Part shown: positions 8,334 through 17,326 of the stretch, piece by piece
Numbering within the stretch: the first letter of the stretch is position 1
Layout of the letters: each line of letters begins with the position of its first letter
DNA from: JBDOQU01 sp039839375
GTDB taxonomy: Bacteria; Pseudomonadota; Alphaproteobacteria; DSM-16000; Inquilinaceae
Assembly: GCF_039839375.1 (NCBI RefSeq)
Contig: NZ_JBDOQU010000004.1
Location: 62,001 to 126,000, forward strand
Direction of reading: 5' to 3'
DNA length: 64,000 nt
Program-made: the position numbers and the translations under genes
The notes under the pieces: generated by a model
What the model was told of the DNA's origin: nothing
Seen by the model: the letters and a program-made list of their open reading frames with translations, nothing else
Databases searched by the model: none

Positions 8334-9335
8334 TCAGGAGTCGTTCAGGTGACAGGCTGACTGGTGGCCGCGCGCGATCTCGATCTTCTTCGGAACCTCG
8401 ATGCGGCAACGATCCATCGCAAACGGGCAGCGCGGATGGAAATGACATCCCTTGGGCGGGTCGATCGGGCTCGGCAGTTCGCCCTGCACAGGTTTGAACC
8501 TGCGCTTGCTGCGCTCGATCCGCGGAATCTCCGACAGGAGCGCCTGCGTATAGGGATGGTTCGGCCGCCGAAAGATTTCATCTACCGGCGCTTCCTCGAC
8601 GATTCGGCCGAGATACATGATCGCGACCCGGTCCGAGATATGCTCGACGACGCCCAGATCGTGGCTCACGAACAGATAGGTGAGGTCCAGTTGCTCGCGC
8701 AAATCCATGAAGAGATTTATGACCTGCGCCTGGATCGATACGTCGAGAGCGGCCACGCTCTCATCGCAGACGAGAAAGCGCGGTTGCACCGCCAATGCTC
8801 GCGCAATGTTCACACGCTGCCGCTGCCCGCCCGAGAATTGATGCGGGTAGCGCCGCTTCATCGTTGTGTCGAAACCGACCATCGTCAGATACCGGTCGAC
8901 ATAGGCGTCGTTCTCGCCCTTTGAGAGTCCATGTGTTCGCGGCGCTTCCGCGACGATTTTCTCGACCGTCATCCGGGGGTTGAGCGCCGCCATCGGATTC
9001 TGGAATATCATCTGGATCGCGAGATCCGCCGCCTTGCGTTCGGGGACTGGCAGCGCATTCATCGGCGCGCCTCGCCAGCGAACCTCGCCCTCCGATGGCG
9101 GGATGATCCCCGCGATCACCCGGCCCAACGTCGACTTCCCGCAACCGCTCTCGCCGACGAGGCCCACCACCTCGCCCTGCCGGACCTTCAGGCTGACCCG
9201 ATCGAGTGCATGGACGACGGGCGCAGGTTTGGCCAGGCCCAGCCGAAGCGCAAGCTTCGCGGCAAGGTCGGGCTTCGATCCGAAGCGACGGGTCACGTCC
9301 CTCGCTTCGATCAGGGCATCCGTTTGAAGCTGCAT
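8334..9335 (-). CDS. Peptide-type ABC transporter ATP-binding protein (DppF/OppF-like)
   Basis: A cytoplasmic ATPase subunit of 333 aa with Walker A GESGCGKST (61-69), signature SGGQRQRVNIARAL, Walker B FLVCDESVAALDVS and the C-terminal oligopeptide extension with Cys-rich PPKGCHFHPRCPFAMDRC, which in this family can hold an iron-sulfur cluster. ATG at 9335 shares one base with the upstream stop (TGATG). That coupled start is preferred over a longer form. It is the last gene of a seven-gene operon whose other members are a binding protein, two permeases, DppD, a gamma-glutamyltransferase and a hydrolase. Confidence 0.92.
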   Translation of the reverse strand: MQLQTDALIEARDVTRRFGSKPDLAAKLALRLGLAKPAPVVHALDRVSLKVRQGEVVGLVGESGCGKSTLGRVIAGIIPPSEGEVRWRGAPMNALPVPERKAADLAIQMIFQNPMAALNPRMTVEKIVAEAPRTHGLSKGENDAYVDRYLTMVGFDTTMKRRYPHQFSGGQRQRVNIARALAVQPRFLVCDESVAALDVSIQAQVINLFMDLREQLDLTYLFVSHDLGVVEHISDRVAIMYLGRIVEEAPVDEIFRRPNHPYTQALLSEIPRIERSKRRFKPVQGELPSPIDPPKGCHFHPRCPFAMDRCRIEVPKKIEIARGHQSACHLNDS

Positions 9336-10309
9336 CAGGACACTCCTTCCAGCACGGGATGGATGCAGCGGAATGCCCGTCCATTCTCCTCGATCAGAGG
9401 CGGCATCGCTTCGCAATCAGCGGTGGCGCGTGGACAGCGGGTGCGGAAGCTGCAACCTTGCGGAAGCCTCGCCAGGCTTGGCGTCATGCCGGGAATCTGA
9501 ACCAGCCGGGTTCCGCGCCTGTTCTCGCTGGGGACAGAGGCGATGAGACCCTTGGTGTAGGGATGGCGCGGGTCCGACAGAACCTCGCCCACCGCACCCG
9601 TCTCGACCAGACGGCCCGCATACATGACAGCGATATCGTCCGCCAGCCTCGATACGATCGCGAGATCGTGGGTGATCCATATGACGGCCGTGTTGTTCAT
9701 TTCCACGAGCCGCTGAAACTCGGCGATGATCTGCGACTGAATGGTCACGTCGAGAGCCGTCGTCGGCTCGTCCGCGATGATGATGTCGGGTTGGTGCAGA
9801 AGGGCGATCGCGATCGCCACGCGCTGCCGCATCCCGCCCGAGAATTGATGCGGATAGGCAGCGAGCCGCTCGTCCGCGCTCGGGATGCCGACGAGAGCCA
9901 GCGCGTCGCGCGACCTCTGACGGGCCGTTTCTTTCGACACCGGGTCGTGAGCCCGCACGGCCTCGATCATCTGCGTGCCGATCGTCAGCACCGGATCGAG
10001 GGTCATCATCGGGTCTTGAAAGACCATCGCGATCCTGCGGCCGCGGAGACGGCGCATCTCTTCGCCCGAGAGCCTTGCGAGATCGTCGCCGTCGAACAGG
10101 ATCTGGCCGCTCGTGATGCGTCCGGGACGGTCCAGGAGGCCGATGATCGAGAAGCCCGTCACCGATTTGCCGGACCCGCTCTCCCCCACCAGGCCGAGGA
10201 TCCTGCCGCGCTCGAGAGAGAAGGAGACGTCGTTGACCGCGCGCACTCGTGGCCCGTTCGGCGGGCCGAATTCGGTGACGAGATTCTTTACCTGCAGGAT
10301 CGGCGACAC
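9335..10309 (-). CDS. Peptide-type ABC transporter ATP-binding protein (DppD/OppD-like)
   Basis: The second ATPase of the importer, 324 aa. Walker A is GESGSGKS (43-50), the signature is SGGMRQRVAIAIAL, Walker B is IIIADEPTTALDVT, and the C-terminal domain has QGCSFRTRCPRATADC. It pairs with the DppF-like subunit to power uptake, as is standard for Dpp/Opp systems. It overlaps DppF by one base and shares its first base with the stop of the permease gene, so all are translationally coupled. Confidence 0.92.
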   Translation of the reverse strand: MSPILQVKNLVTEFGPPNGPRVRAVNDVSFSLERGRILGLVGESGSGKSVTGFSIIGLLDRPGRITSGQILFDGDDLARLSGEEMRRLRGRRIAMVFQDPMMTLDPVLTIGTQMIEAVRAHDPVSKETARQRSRDALALVGIPSADERLAAYPHQFSGGMRQRVAIAIALLHQPDIIIADEPTTALDVTIQSQIIAEFQRLVEMNNTAVIWITHDLAIVSRLADDIAVMYAGRLVETGAVGEVLSDPRHPYTKGLIASVPSENRRGTRLVQIPGMTPSLARLPQGCSFRTRCPRATADCEAMPPLIEENGRAFRCIHPVLEGVS

Positions 10310-11223
10310 TATGCGTTCCTCGGATTGAGGACATCGCGCAGCCGGTCGCCAACGAGGTTGATGGCGACGATCGTCACGAGCAGCGCGATGCCGGGATAGA
10401 AGCTGATCCAGTAAAGGCCGGTCAGCATGTACTGATATCCGTTCGCGATGAGCATTCCGAGCGAGGGCTCCGTCACCGACGCGCCGAGGCCGAGGAAGGA
10501 CAGCGTCGCCTCAAGTCCGATCGCGCGTGCAACCTGCATCGTGGCGATCACGATAATCGGCGCCAGGCAGTTCGGCAGGAGGTGCCGGAACAGGATGCGC
10601 CAGCCGGGCACCCTCAAGGATCGGGCGGCCTCGATGTACTCCTTCTCGCGCTCCACCAACGCCGTGCCGCGTACCGTCCGGGCGTAGGTCGCCCACTCGG
10701 CGATGATGAGCGCGATCACGACATTCATGACGCCCTTGCCCAGCACGGCCAGCATCATCAAAGCCATCAGGATGGTCGGAAAAGAGAGCTGAAGGTCCAC
10801 GAGTCGCATCGTCAGCGCCTCGATACGCCCGCCCATATAGGCGGCGAACAATCCGATCGACGTACCGATAAGCGATGCCGCGATGGCCGAAAGAACGCCT
10901 ACGAGAAGCGATGTTCGCAGGCCGTAGAGAATGCCCGACAGGATGTCGCGCCCCTGACTGTCCGTGCCGAGATGGTAGGTCATTCCGTCGAAGGATTCGG
11001 ACCCCGGCGGCAGCCGGCTGTCCAGGATGCTGAGTTGCCTCAGATCGTAAGGGTTCTGCGGGGATATCAGAGGCGCGAACACCGCAAGCAGGATCACGAT
11101 AAGCAGCACAACCAGGCCCAGAACCGCGCCGGGCGACCGCAGGAACATCCGCATCTGCCTGCGGAACCCGCTTTCCTCTTCGAGGGGTATCGGCGGATCA
11201 GTGATTTCCGGGACCGCTGTCAT
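10309..11223 (-). CDS. Peptide-type ABC transporter permease (DppC-like)
   Basis: An inner-membrane permease of 304 aa. It has an N-terminal OppC-type helix (SPGAVLGLVVLLIVILLAVFAPLI), the periplasmic HLGTDSQGRDILSGILYG motif typical of DppC, and five more helices. The cytoplasmic EAA loop that contacts the ATPase reads EYIEAARSLRVPGWRILFRHLLPN. It sits three bases after DppB and overlaps DppD by one base. It transports whatever the 528-aa binding protein at the head of the operon captures. Confidence 0.92.
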   Translation of the reverse strand: MTAVPEITDPPIPLEEESGFRRQMRMFLRSPGAVLGLVVLLIVILLAVFAPLISPQNPYDLRQLSILDSRLPPGSESFDGMTYHLGTDSQGRDILSGILYGLRTSLLVGVLSAIAASLIGTSIGLFAAYMGGRIEALTMRLVDLQLSFPTILMALMMLAVLGKGVMNVVIALIIAEWATYARTVRGTALVEREKEYIEAARSLRVPGWRILFRHLLPNCLAPIIVIATMQVARAIGLEATLSFLGLGASVTEPSLGMLIANGYQYMLTGLYWISFYPGIALLVTIVAINLVGDRLRDVLNPRNA

Positions 11224-11226
11224 GGC

Positions 11227-12201
11227 TCAAGCCTTCGAATCCAGCCGGACGCGCGGGTCCAGCAGCGTGTAGCAGATGTCGATGACGAAGTTCAGCGTCA
11301 CGAACAGAAGCACCATCATCATCAGGTATGCGACGATGACCGGACGATCGAGAAGGTTGATCGAATCGATGATGAGCTTGCCCATTCCAGGCCAGGCGAA
11401 GATGCTTTCCGTCACCACCGAAAACGCGATCAGCGATCCGAATTCCAGCCCGATGATCGTGACGACCGGGATCATCAGGTTCTTCAATGCGTGGACGAAG
11501 ATGACGCGCTGCTCGCGCACGCCCTTGGCGCGGGCGAACTTGATGAAATCCTGCGGCAACACTTCCTGCATCCCGGCCCGTGTAAGCCGCAGGACGAGCG
11601 ATGTCTTGAAGAGGGCGAGATTGAATGCGGGGAGCAACAGATGCGACAGCCCGTCCATCGTTAGGAACGACCAGTGCACACCCAGAAACTCCACCGTCTC
11701 GCCACGCCCGTTCGTCGGTAGCCAGCCGAGTTCCACGGCGAAGACCATGATGAGCATCAGCCCGACCCAGAAAGTCGGCAGTGAGAAGCCGAGGATCGAA
11801 CCGGACATGATGACCCGGGACGGCAGGCGCTCCGGATAGATCCCCGCGTAAAGCCCGAGCGGCAGACCGATGACCAGCGCGATCAGAAGGGCGCTGATCG
11901 CCAGTTCCAGCGTCGCGGGCAGCCGATCGAGGATAAGACCCAGAGCGGGGCGGTTGTAGACGAAGCTGTCGCCGAATTCCCCATGTATGAGCCCGCTCAG
12001 GAAGGCCAGATACTGTCGCCACAATGGCTGGTCGAGGCCGTAATGGGCGATCACCCGCGCGCGCTCGGCCTGGTTGGCGTCCGGGTTGATGAGGATGTCC
12101 ACCGGATTGCCGATGACGTTCACGCCGACGAAGACGATGACCGTCATCGCGAAAATCACCAACAGCGCCTGCATCATGCGCCGGATAAGGGATGTGGCCA
12201 C
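11227..12201 (-). CDS. Peptide-type ABC transporter permease (DppB-like)
   Basis: An inner-membrane permease of 324 aa with the DppB-type first helix followed by IGNPVDILINPDANQ, several membrane segments, and the EAA loop DFIKFARAKGVREQRVIFVHALKN. It starts with GTG preceded by GGAGGT. It lies 13 bases downstream of the gamma-glutamyltransferase gene and forms the membrane channel with the DppC-like partner. Confidence 0.92.
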   Translation of the reverse strand: MATSLIRRMMQALLVIFAMTVIVFVGVNVIGNPVDILINPDANQAERARVIAHYGLDQPLWRQYLAFLSGLIHGEFGDSFVYNRPALGLILDRLPATLELAISALLIALVIGLPLGLYAGIYPERLPSRVIMSGSILGFSLPTFWVGLMLIMVFAVELGWLPTNGRGETVEFLGVHWSFLTMDGLSHLLLPAFNLALFKTSLVLRLTRAGMQEVLPQDFIKFARAKGVREQRVIFVHALKNLMIPVVTIIGLEFGSLIAFSVVTESIFAWPGMGKLIIDSINLLDRPVIVAYLMMMVLLFVTLNFVIDICYTLLDPRVRLDSKA

Positions 12202-12214
12202 CCTTTACCTCCAC

Positions 12215-13828
12215 CTACGTCACTGAAAGAGACAGCCCGTCGCGCTGCGGGTCTGCCGCGCCCTTTGAATAGCCGTCCTCCACCTGAATGGCGTGGAGCG
12301 CGGCGAAAGCGTATGTCAGGGGCGACCGTGCGACCTCATAGCCGGATCGCAGAAGATCGGCTTCAACCGATCGCCGGATGCGGTTGCAGATATCGATCTT
12401 GTTCGACACGCCGACCATGCGCGGGGCTGAAACCGCTTCGGTCACGCCCATGCCGAAGTCGATCATGTTCATGATGCCGTGGGCAACCGTCGGCGCGATA
12501 TAGCTGCCTCCCGGGGCGCCGATGACGATGTACGGATCATCGCCGCGAAAGACGATCGTCGGCGCCGCGGAGCTCGACCGGCGCTTGCCCGGCGCGATCG
12601 AGCCGGGACGCCCGGGGAAGGGGCTGAAGCGGCTCATCGTGCCGTTGTACATGAAGCCAAGCCCTTCGGTGATCGCGCCCGACGGGCTGCCGAGCGTGTG
12701 CGTCATCGCGACCGCATTCCCGTCCCTGTCGATCACCGAGATATGCGTCGTGTCCCTCTGGCTATTGTCGGTCATCCGGTCGACGCAGGCCCGCTCGCCC
12801 GCGCGGATCGAAGCGGCGTGGCGCGCCGCGCGCTCCTTCGACACCAGATCGGCGACCGGCACGTCGACATAGAGAGGATCGCCCATATGCGCATCCTTAT
12901 CGATCGTCATGCGCTTCATCGCCTCGAACAGAAGCGTGACATGCTCCGATCCGGCATGCTGCATCGCGCCGAGGTCAAAGTTCTCGAGGATGTGCAGCAA
13001 TTCGAGCATGGCGAAGCCCGAGCCCGGCGGCGGAGAGGTGGCGATGCGATGACCACGATAATCGCCCCAGATGGGCTCAACCTTCGAGAGTTCGTAGGCG
13101 GCAAGATCCTCGGCGCTGAGCAGGCCTCCGTGCGTCGCGAAATCTTCCGCAATCTGCTGCGCGATCTCGCCGCTGTAGAAGATGTCGGATCCGCCGCTCC
13201 GGCCGATCCGTTCCAGCGTGTTGCCCATGTCGGGGTTCTTGAGGAGTTCCCCCACATCGCGCAGGCGTCCATCGGGATGGAAGTAGATGCGCCTGCCGGT
13301 TTCGGAGAATCCCAGCTTGTCGACCGTATTGGCGAATCCGTCCGCGCTCTGATCCTTGGTCCAGTACCAGTGCATATGATTGCGGATCATGAAGCCATTG
13401 CGGGCATACTCGACCGCGGGCGAGATCACATCGGTCCAGTCGAGGGTGCCGTAATCACGCAGCGCCGTCTCGTAGCCCTTCAATGATCCCGGCGTGCAGA
13501 CCGCCAGGTAGCCGATGTCCGAGAGGTTCCCCTCCAGGATGAAGCCGAAACCGTCCCGGCTCTCGCCCACGATCTTGTCGGCCCACATGTCGGGGGTCGC
13601 CGCGAGGGGCGCGCGCGCGTAAAACTCCAGGATCTCATGCACGCCCTTGCGGGGCATGTAGACGTGCATGGACCCGAAGCCGCCGATCCCGGCCATCTGC
13701 GGATCGACGACGCCCTGAACGAAGGCGCAGGCCAGAGCCGCGTCGACCGCGTTGCCGCCACGCTCCAGAACGGCCGCGCCCGCCTCGACCGCTTCGGGCT
13801 GCGGCGCGACGATCGTCGCGTTCTTCAT
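12215..13828 (-). CDS. Gamma-glutamyltransferase family protein without a signal peptide
   Basis: A 537-aa Ntn-hydrolase. The autoprocessing site is RDTTHISV, so T360 should become the N-terminal nucleophile of the small subunit. Other family features are the oxyanion GGSYI segment (APGGSYIAPTV) and GGNAVDAA near the start. Such enzymes cleave or transfer gamma-glutamyl groups, or act as acylases. E. coli GGT is periplasmic, but this protein starts MKNATIVAPQPEAVEAG, directly in the domain, with no signal. It therefore probably acts in the cytoplasm on imported substrate. It overlaps the hydrolase gene by 4 bases within the importer operon. Confidence 0.9.
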   Translation of the reverse strand: MKNATIVAPQPEAVEAGAAVLERGGNAVDAALACAFVQGVVDPQMAGIGGFGSMHVYMPRKGVHEILEFYARAPLAATPDMWADKIVGESRDGFGFILEGNLSDIGYLAVCTPGSLKGYETALRDYGTLDWTDVISPAVEYARNGFMIRNHMHWYWTKDQSADGFANTVDKLGFSETGRRIYFHPDGRLRDVGELLKNPDMGNTLERIGRSGGSDIFYSGEIAQQIAEDFATHGGLLSAEDLAAYELSKVEPIWGDYRGHRIATSPPPGSGFAMLELLHILENFDLGAMQHAGSEHVTLLFEAMKRMTIDKDAHMGDPLYVDVPVADLVSKERAARHAASIRAGERACVDRMTDNSQRDTTHISVIDRDGNAVAMTHTLGSPSGAITEGLGFMYNGTMSRFSPFPGRPGSIAPGKRRSSSAAPTIVFRGDDPYIVIGAPGGSYIAPTVAHGIMNMIDFGMGVTEAVSAPRMVGVSNKIDICNRIRRSVEADLLRSGYEVARSPLTYAFAALHAIQVEDGYSKGAADPQRDGLSLSVT

Positions 13829-14676
13829 GCGGAGCGCCTGTCGGCCAGCGCCTGCGCCAGGAACGCCTTCACGTTGCCGAGGACCTTGATACGGTCGTGG
13901 GAGATACCGGGCACGATCTCCAGGGTCACATCGACGCCTGCTTTCCGGAATGAATCCGCCAGGGCGCGTAGACGGGCAGGGCGGGTTTCGCCAGCGTCGT
14001 TTGCGCCTTCCATGTAATATCGGCCGCCTGGCTTATGGGTGATCTCCCAGGTTTCGAGATCCGCGTCGCCGACCACCATGTGCACCGGCACCTTCGCCAG
14101 GGCTTCCGCATCGAACGGGCGGTCGAACCGCTCCGCCACATCCCGAATGCCGACCCACCAGTCGCGGCCGGGGTCGAGCAACGTCACCGAACCCGGCGCG
14201 CCGATAGAGGCCGCCCAGAGTTTCTCTGGATGCAGGAGGGCGAAACGGTGGGTGAAATGCCCGCCGCCGGAGAAGCCGAACATCGCGAAGGTCGACCAGT
14301 CCTGCCCGTACTTCTCGGCCATCTCGGCGACCATCGAGAGGACGACCTTATCGTAGCGGATGTCGCCTTCTTCCATGTATTTATAGCCCGACCGGGCCCC
14401 ATCGCCGAGGACGTTCATCGGAAAGATCGGGCAGAGGATGGCGCAGTCGTGATAGAGGCCGAACTCGGCAAACCCGTCACGGAAGTCGATGGCTGACGTG
14501 CGACCGGTCCCGTGAACGGCCACCAACAGGTCCATCTTACGGCCTTCCGCGGCCGTCGGAGGCACATAGAGCAGCATGTGCAGCCGCGGGTCGGCCGTAG
14601 AGGCGAAAATCGCCGTGTGACCATAGTCGTAGATCGCCCGGGCGCGGGCGGCGGCGCTCGTACCGAGTTCCTGCAC
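13825..14676 (-). CDS. Alpha/beta hydrolase, esterase or acylase-like
   Basis: A 283-aa protein with an alpha/beta-hydrolase core: strand LLVAVHGTGRTS (HG oxyanion loop), nucleophile elbow GFSGGG, a likely acid residue in VVGDADLET, and histidine in GISHDRIKV. There is no signal peptide, so it should be cytoplasmic. The gene lies between the binding protein and gamma-glutamyltransferase genes and overlaps the latter. It plausibly removes an ester or amide group from an imported compound before or after gamma-glutamyl cleavage; the substrate is not evident. Confidence 0.85.
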   Translation of the reverse strand: MQELGTSAAARARAIYDYGHTAIFASTADPRLHMLLYVPPTAAEGRKMDLLVAVHGTGRTSAIDFRDGFAEFGLYHDCAILCPIFPMNVLGDGARSGYKYMEEGDIRYDKVVLSMVAEMAEKYGQDWSTFAMFGFSGGGHFTHRFALLHPEKLWAASIGAPGSVTLLDPGRDWWVGIRDVAERFDRPFDAEALAKVPVHMVVGDADLETWEITHKPGGRYYMEGANDAGETRPARLRALADSFRKAGVDVTLEIVPGISHDRIKVLGNVKAFLAQALADRRSA

Positions 14677-14744
14677 CTTCGTGTGCTCCTTGAGAGAAGG
14701 GGTGGGATGCGCGGGTGCATATCCCGCGCATCCGGGAGGCCGGC

Positions 14745-16331
14745 TCAGTCGGCCGAAGTGACTTCGTAGGCCAGCGTGTACTTGTCGCCGCGCGGCTCGT
14801 AGTTGATCGAGCTTTGCGCTCCCAGCACGACGTTCTCATAGTGCATAGGGAGGACCCAGAGCCGGTCGAAGGTCAGTTCGGAGACCTCTTGAAGAAGTTC
14901 GGCGCGCTTCTTCTCGTCGAGTGTCGAGGTCGCCTCGGCCAGAAGCGCGTCGATCTCCGGATCACTGATCTCGCCGCCATTGTAGCGGCCGGTGCCCCGC
15001 TCTTCGTTACGCGACGCGACGAATGCAACTGCGGGGTTTGAGACCTCGCCCGTGTTCACGCCCCAGGAAGCAAAATACATGCTGTAGGCGCCGCTCGAAT
15101 ATTTGTCGGAGTACATCGACCATGGCATCACCTCGACGCTGGCGTCGATGCCGATCCGAGCGAACATCTGCCCCACCGCCTGCAGGATCTCGCTATCCTT
15201 CACATAGCGCCCCGAGGGGCCGTGCAGTGTGAGTCTGAAGCCGTCGGGATAACCTGCCTCGGCCAGGAGTTGCATGGCTTGCTCGGGGTCGTACTCGACA
15301 CGCTCGACCTGATCGGAATGACCGAAATAGCCTTCGGCGACGAACTGGTCGGCGACCGTGCCATTCTGCTGCATGACGCGATCGACGATTGCAGGGCGGT
15401 TGATCGCCATCAGGAGCGCGCGACGCACCCGCTCGTCCCTGAGCGGGTTCTCGGCCAGTTCCGACCCATCCTTGGCGGTCACATAAGGGGATGGCCCCTC
15501 CGACACGTCCATGCCGAGATAGACGAGGCGCGTCGACTGTCCGCGGATCACCTTCAGTTCGGGATCTTCCTCAACGCGAGGCAGGCCGTCGGCCGGCAGC
15601 GTCTCGATGATGTCCATCTCCTTCGACAGGAGTGCCGCAAGCCGTGCGCCGTGGTCCGGCAGGAAACGCAACGTCACGTCGGACCATTCCGAGGCGCCCT
15701 CGAAATACTCGTCGTTCCGAGTGAGTTCCAGCCGGCCGCCCGGCATGTAGGAGACATATTCGAACGGGCCGGTTCCGACCGCGCACTCGCCATTGTCGAA
15801 TTGTTCGACAGAGGCATCAGCGCAATCGGCGCTGATGATCATGATCCGGCTCAAGGAATTGAGGATTAGCGGGTCCGGAACGGTGGTTTCGACCACGATC
15901 GTCAGCGGGTCGGGCGCCGTGATGCTCGCGATGTTGCGGGTATACGCGGCGAAACCCTGACTCGGTTTGTCCCGCGCCCGGAGCAGTGAGGCGATCACGT
16001 CCTCGGCATTGAATTCCGAGCCGTCATGGAAAGTGACGCCTTCGCGCAGTTTGAATTCCCAATGCGTCGGATCGATTGCCCGCCATTCGGTCGCCAGTTG
16101 CGGGAAGTTTTCAGCGGAACCGCCCCGGTTGATCAGGGCGTCCCAGATGTGCCGGGTAGTGGCGTTGTTCGGCGCCGAACTGTCCTCGTGCGGATCGAGC
16201 GTCGTCGGTGTCGTGGACATGCCGATCGAGAGATGCGTGTCTTGCGCCAGGGCGGCCGCAGGCATCGCCGCGCCGATCAAGAGCGCGAGCAACGTTTTCC
16301 GAATGCCTGGGCGAGTAGAAATCAGTACCAC
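14745..16331 (-). CDS. ABC transporter substrate-binding protein, family 5
   Basis: A periplasmic binding protein of 528 aa with a signal peptide (helix about residues 12-28, cleavage after AALA) and the SBP_bac_5 layout: TTLDPHEDSSAPNN, LREGVTFHDGSEFNAEDV and LAEAGYPDGFRLTLH. It uses GTG at 16331, justified by AAGGAGA seven bases upstream. As first gene of the seven-gene operon it defines importer specificity. The ligand is unknown; the gamma-glutamyltransferase suggests a gamma-glutamyl compound or small peptide such as glutathione, by context only. Confidence 0.9.
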   Translation of the reverse strand: MVLISTRPGIRKTLLALLIGAAMPAAALAQDTHLSIGMSTTPTTLDPHEDSSAPNNATTRHIWDALINRGGSAENFPQLATEWRAIDPTHWEFKLREGVTFHDGSEFNAEDVIASLLRARDKPSQGFAAYTRNIASITAPDPLTIVVETTVPDPLILNSLSRIMIISADCADASVEQFDNGECAVGTGPFEYVSYMPGGRLELTRNDEYFEGASEWSDVTLRFLPDHGARLAALLSKEMDIIETLPADGLPRVEEDPELKVIRGQSTRLVYLGMDVSEGPSPYVTAKDGSELAENPLRDERVRRALLMAINRPAIVDRVMQQNGTVADQFVAEGYFGHSDQVERVEYDPEQAMQLLAEAGYPDGFRLTLHGPSGRYVKDSEILQAVGQMFARIGIDASVEVMPWSMYSDKYSSGAYSMYFASWGVNTGEVSNPAVAFVASRNEERGTGRYNGGEISDPEIDALLAEATSTLDEKKRAELLQEVSELTFDRLWVLPMHYENVVLGAQSSINYEPRGDKYTLAYEVTSAD

Positions 16332-16547
16332 CTCGGTCTCCTTCCCTAGTTGATTTTCTGTGGAGCGGACGGCGCGCTGAGGCCGCGCTTCTTATGGCGT
16401 CTGACAGGCGCCGATTGCCCGTACAGTCCGCGAACGGTATCAAAACTGTCAAACACTATTGCTGCATGTTACGATGAGCGTACCAAAAAATTTTAGGCAT
16501 TTTGATGGCCTGGACGCGTAATGATCTGGTGTTGAGGAGCAATCTAG

Positions 16548-17306
16548 ATGCCCGAAAGATCCGATATAGTTCAATCGGTTGACCTCGCTATTGTAGTGCT
16601 GATGGAGGTCGCGAAGTTCGCCGACGTGAGGCTGAGTGAGATTGCCCGGAACCTTGGAGAAACGAAGCCAAGAATCTTGAGAATGTTACGTACACTGGAA
16701 CGCCGCGCGTTGATCCAGAAGACGTCGGCGGGCGGTTATCGCCTCGGAAATGCAGTGCTGGTGCTGGGGACGGCGGCCACGACGCAGATTGACCTCGTGA
16801 AACTGGCCGATCCGATCATGGAATCACTGGGCTCAAAAGTGAACGAAACCATCCAGCTTCGGATCCGCGACAATGCCGAGTCCCTGTGCATAGCCAAGTT
16901 CGAGCCGTCACGCGATCTGCGGGTGCATACGGTGGTGGGACGGCGGCGGCCGCTTTATGCGGGATCCAGCAAGGTGCTTCTGGCCTTCCTGCCCTCAAGG
17001 CTCCAGGCCGAACTCATACCGGACGATTTGCTGCCGATAACCAAGCGCACCATCACCAACCGCAGCAGGTTGATGCGTGAACTGGATCTGATACGGAGAC
17101 AAGGATACTGCATCAGTCGTGGGGAGGTCGGCGAACAGCTTTGTTCCGTTTCGGTCCCTGTGATGGCGGTCGGAGGCTCGGTAGTTGCGGCGCTGAACGT
17201 CGCTGCTCCGGCCTTTCGCACGCAAAAGCCGGATCTCGACCGTTTCGTGAACCTTCTCGGCGAAGCCGCTCTCAGGATATCCAAGGGCCTTGGCTGGAAC
17301 GGCTGA
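16548..17306 (+). CDS. IclR-family transcriptional regulator (importer locus)
   Basis: A 252-aa regulator with an N-terminal winged HTH (VRLSEIARNLGETKPRILRMLRTLERRALIQ) and a C-terminal IclR effector domain of GAF-like fold (RHRPLYAGSSKVLLAF-type stretch, CSVSVPVMAVGGSVVAALNVAAP). GAGGAG precedes the ATG. It is divergent from the Dpp-type operon across 216 bases and convergent with the ornithine-cyclodeaminase-like gene. It most likely responds to the importer's substrate and controls that operon. Confidence 0.88.
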   Translation: MPERSDIVQSVDLAIVVLMEVAKFADVRLSEIARNLGETKPRILRMLRTLERRALIQKTSAGGYRLGNAVLVLGTAATTQIDLVKLADPIMESLGSKVNETIQLRIRDNAESLCIAKFEPSRDLRVHTVVGRRRPLYAGSSKVLLAFLPSRLQAELIPDDLLPITKRTITNRSRLMRELDLIRRQGYCISRGEVGEQLCSVSVPVMAVGGSVVAALNVAAPAFRTQKPDLDRFVNLLGEAALRISKGLGWNG

Positions 17307-17326
17307 GCCGGCCACCCGCGGATCGC

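Noticed and set aside
16439..16506. ATCAAAA (16439-16445) and TTTTGAT (16500-16506) as an IclR operator
   Set aside because: The arms are only 7 bases, AT-only in part, and 54 bases apart, so they could arise by chance.
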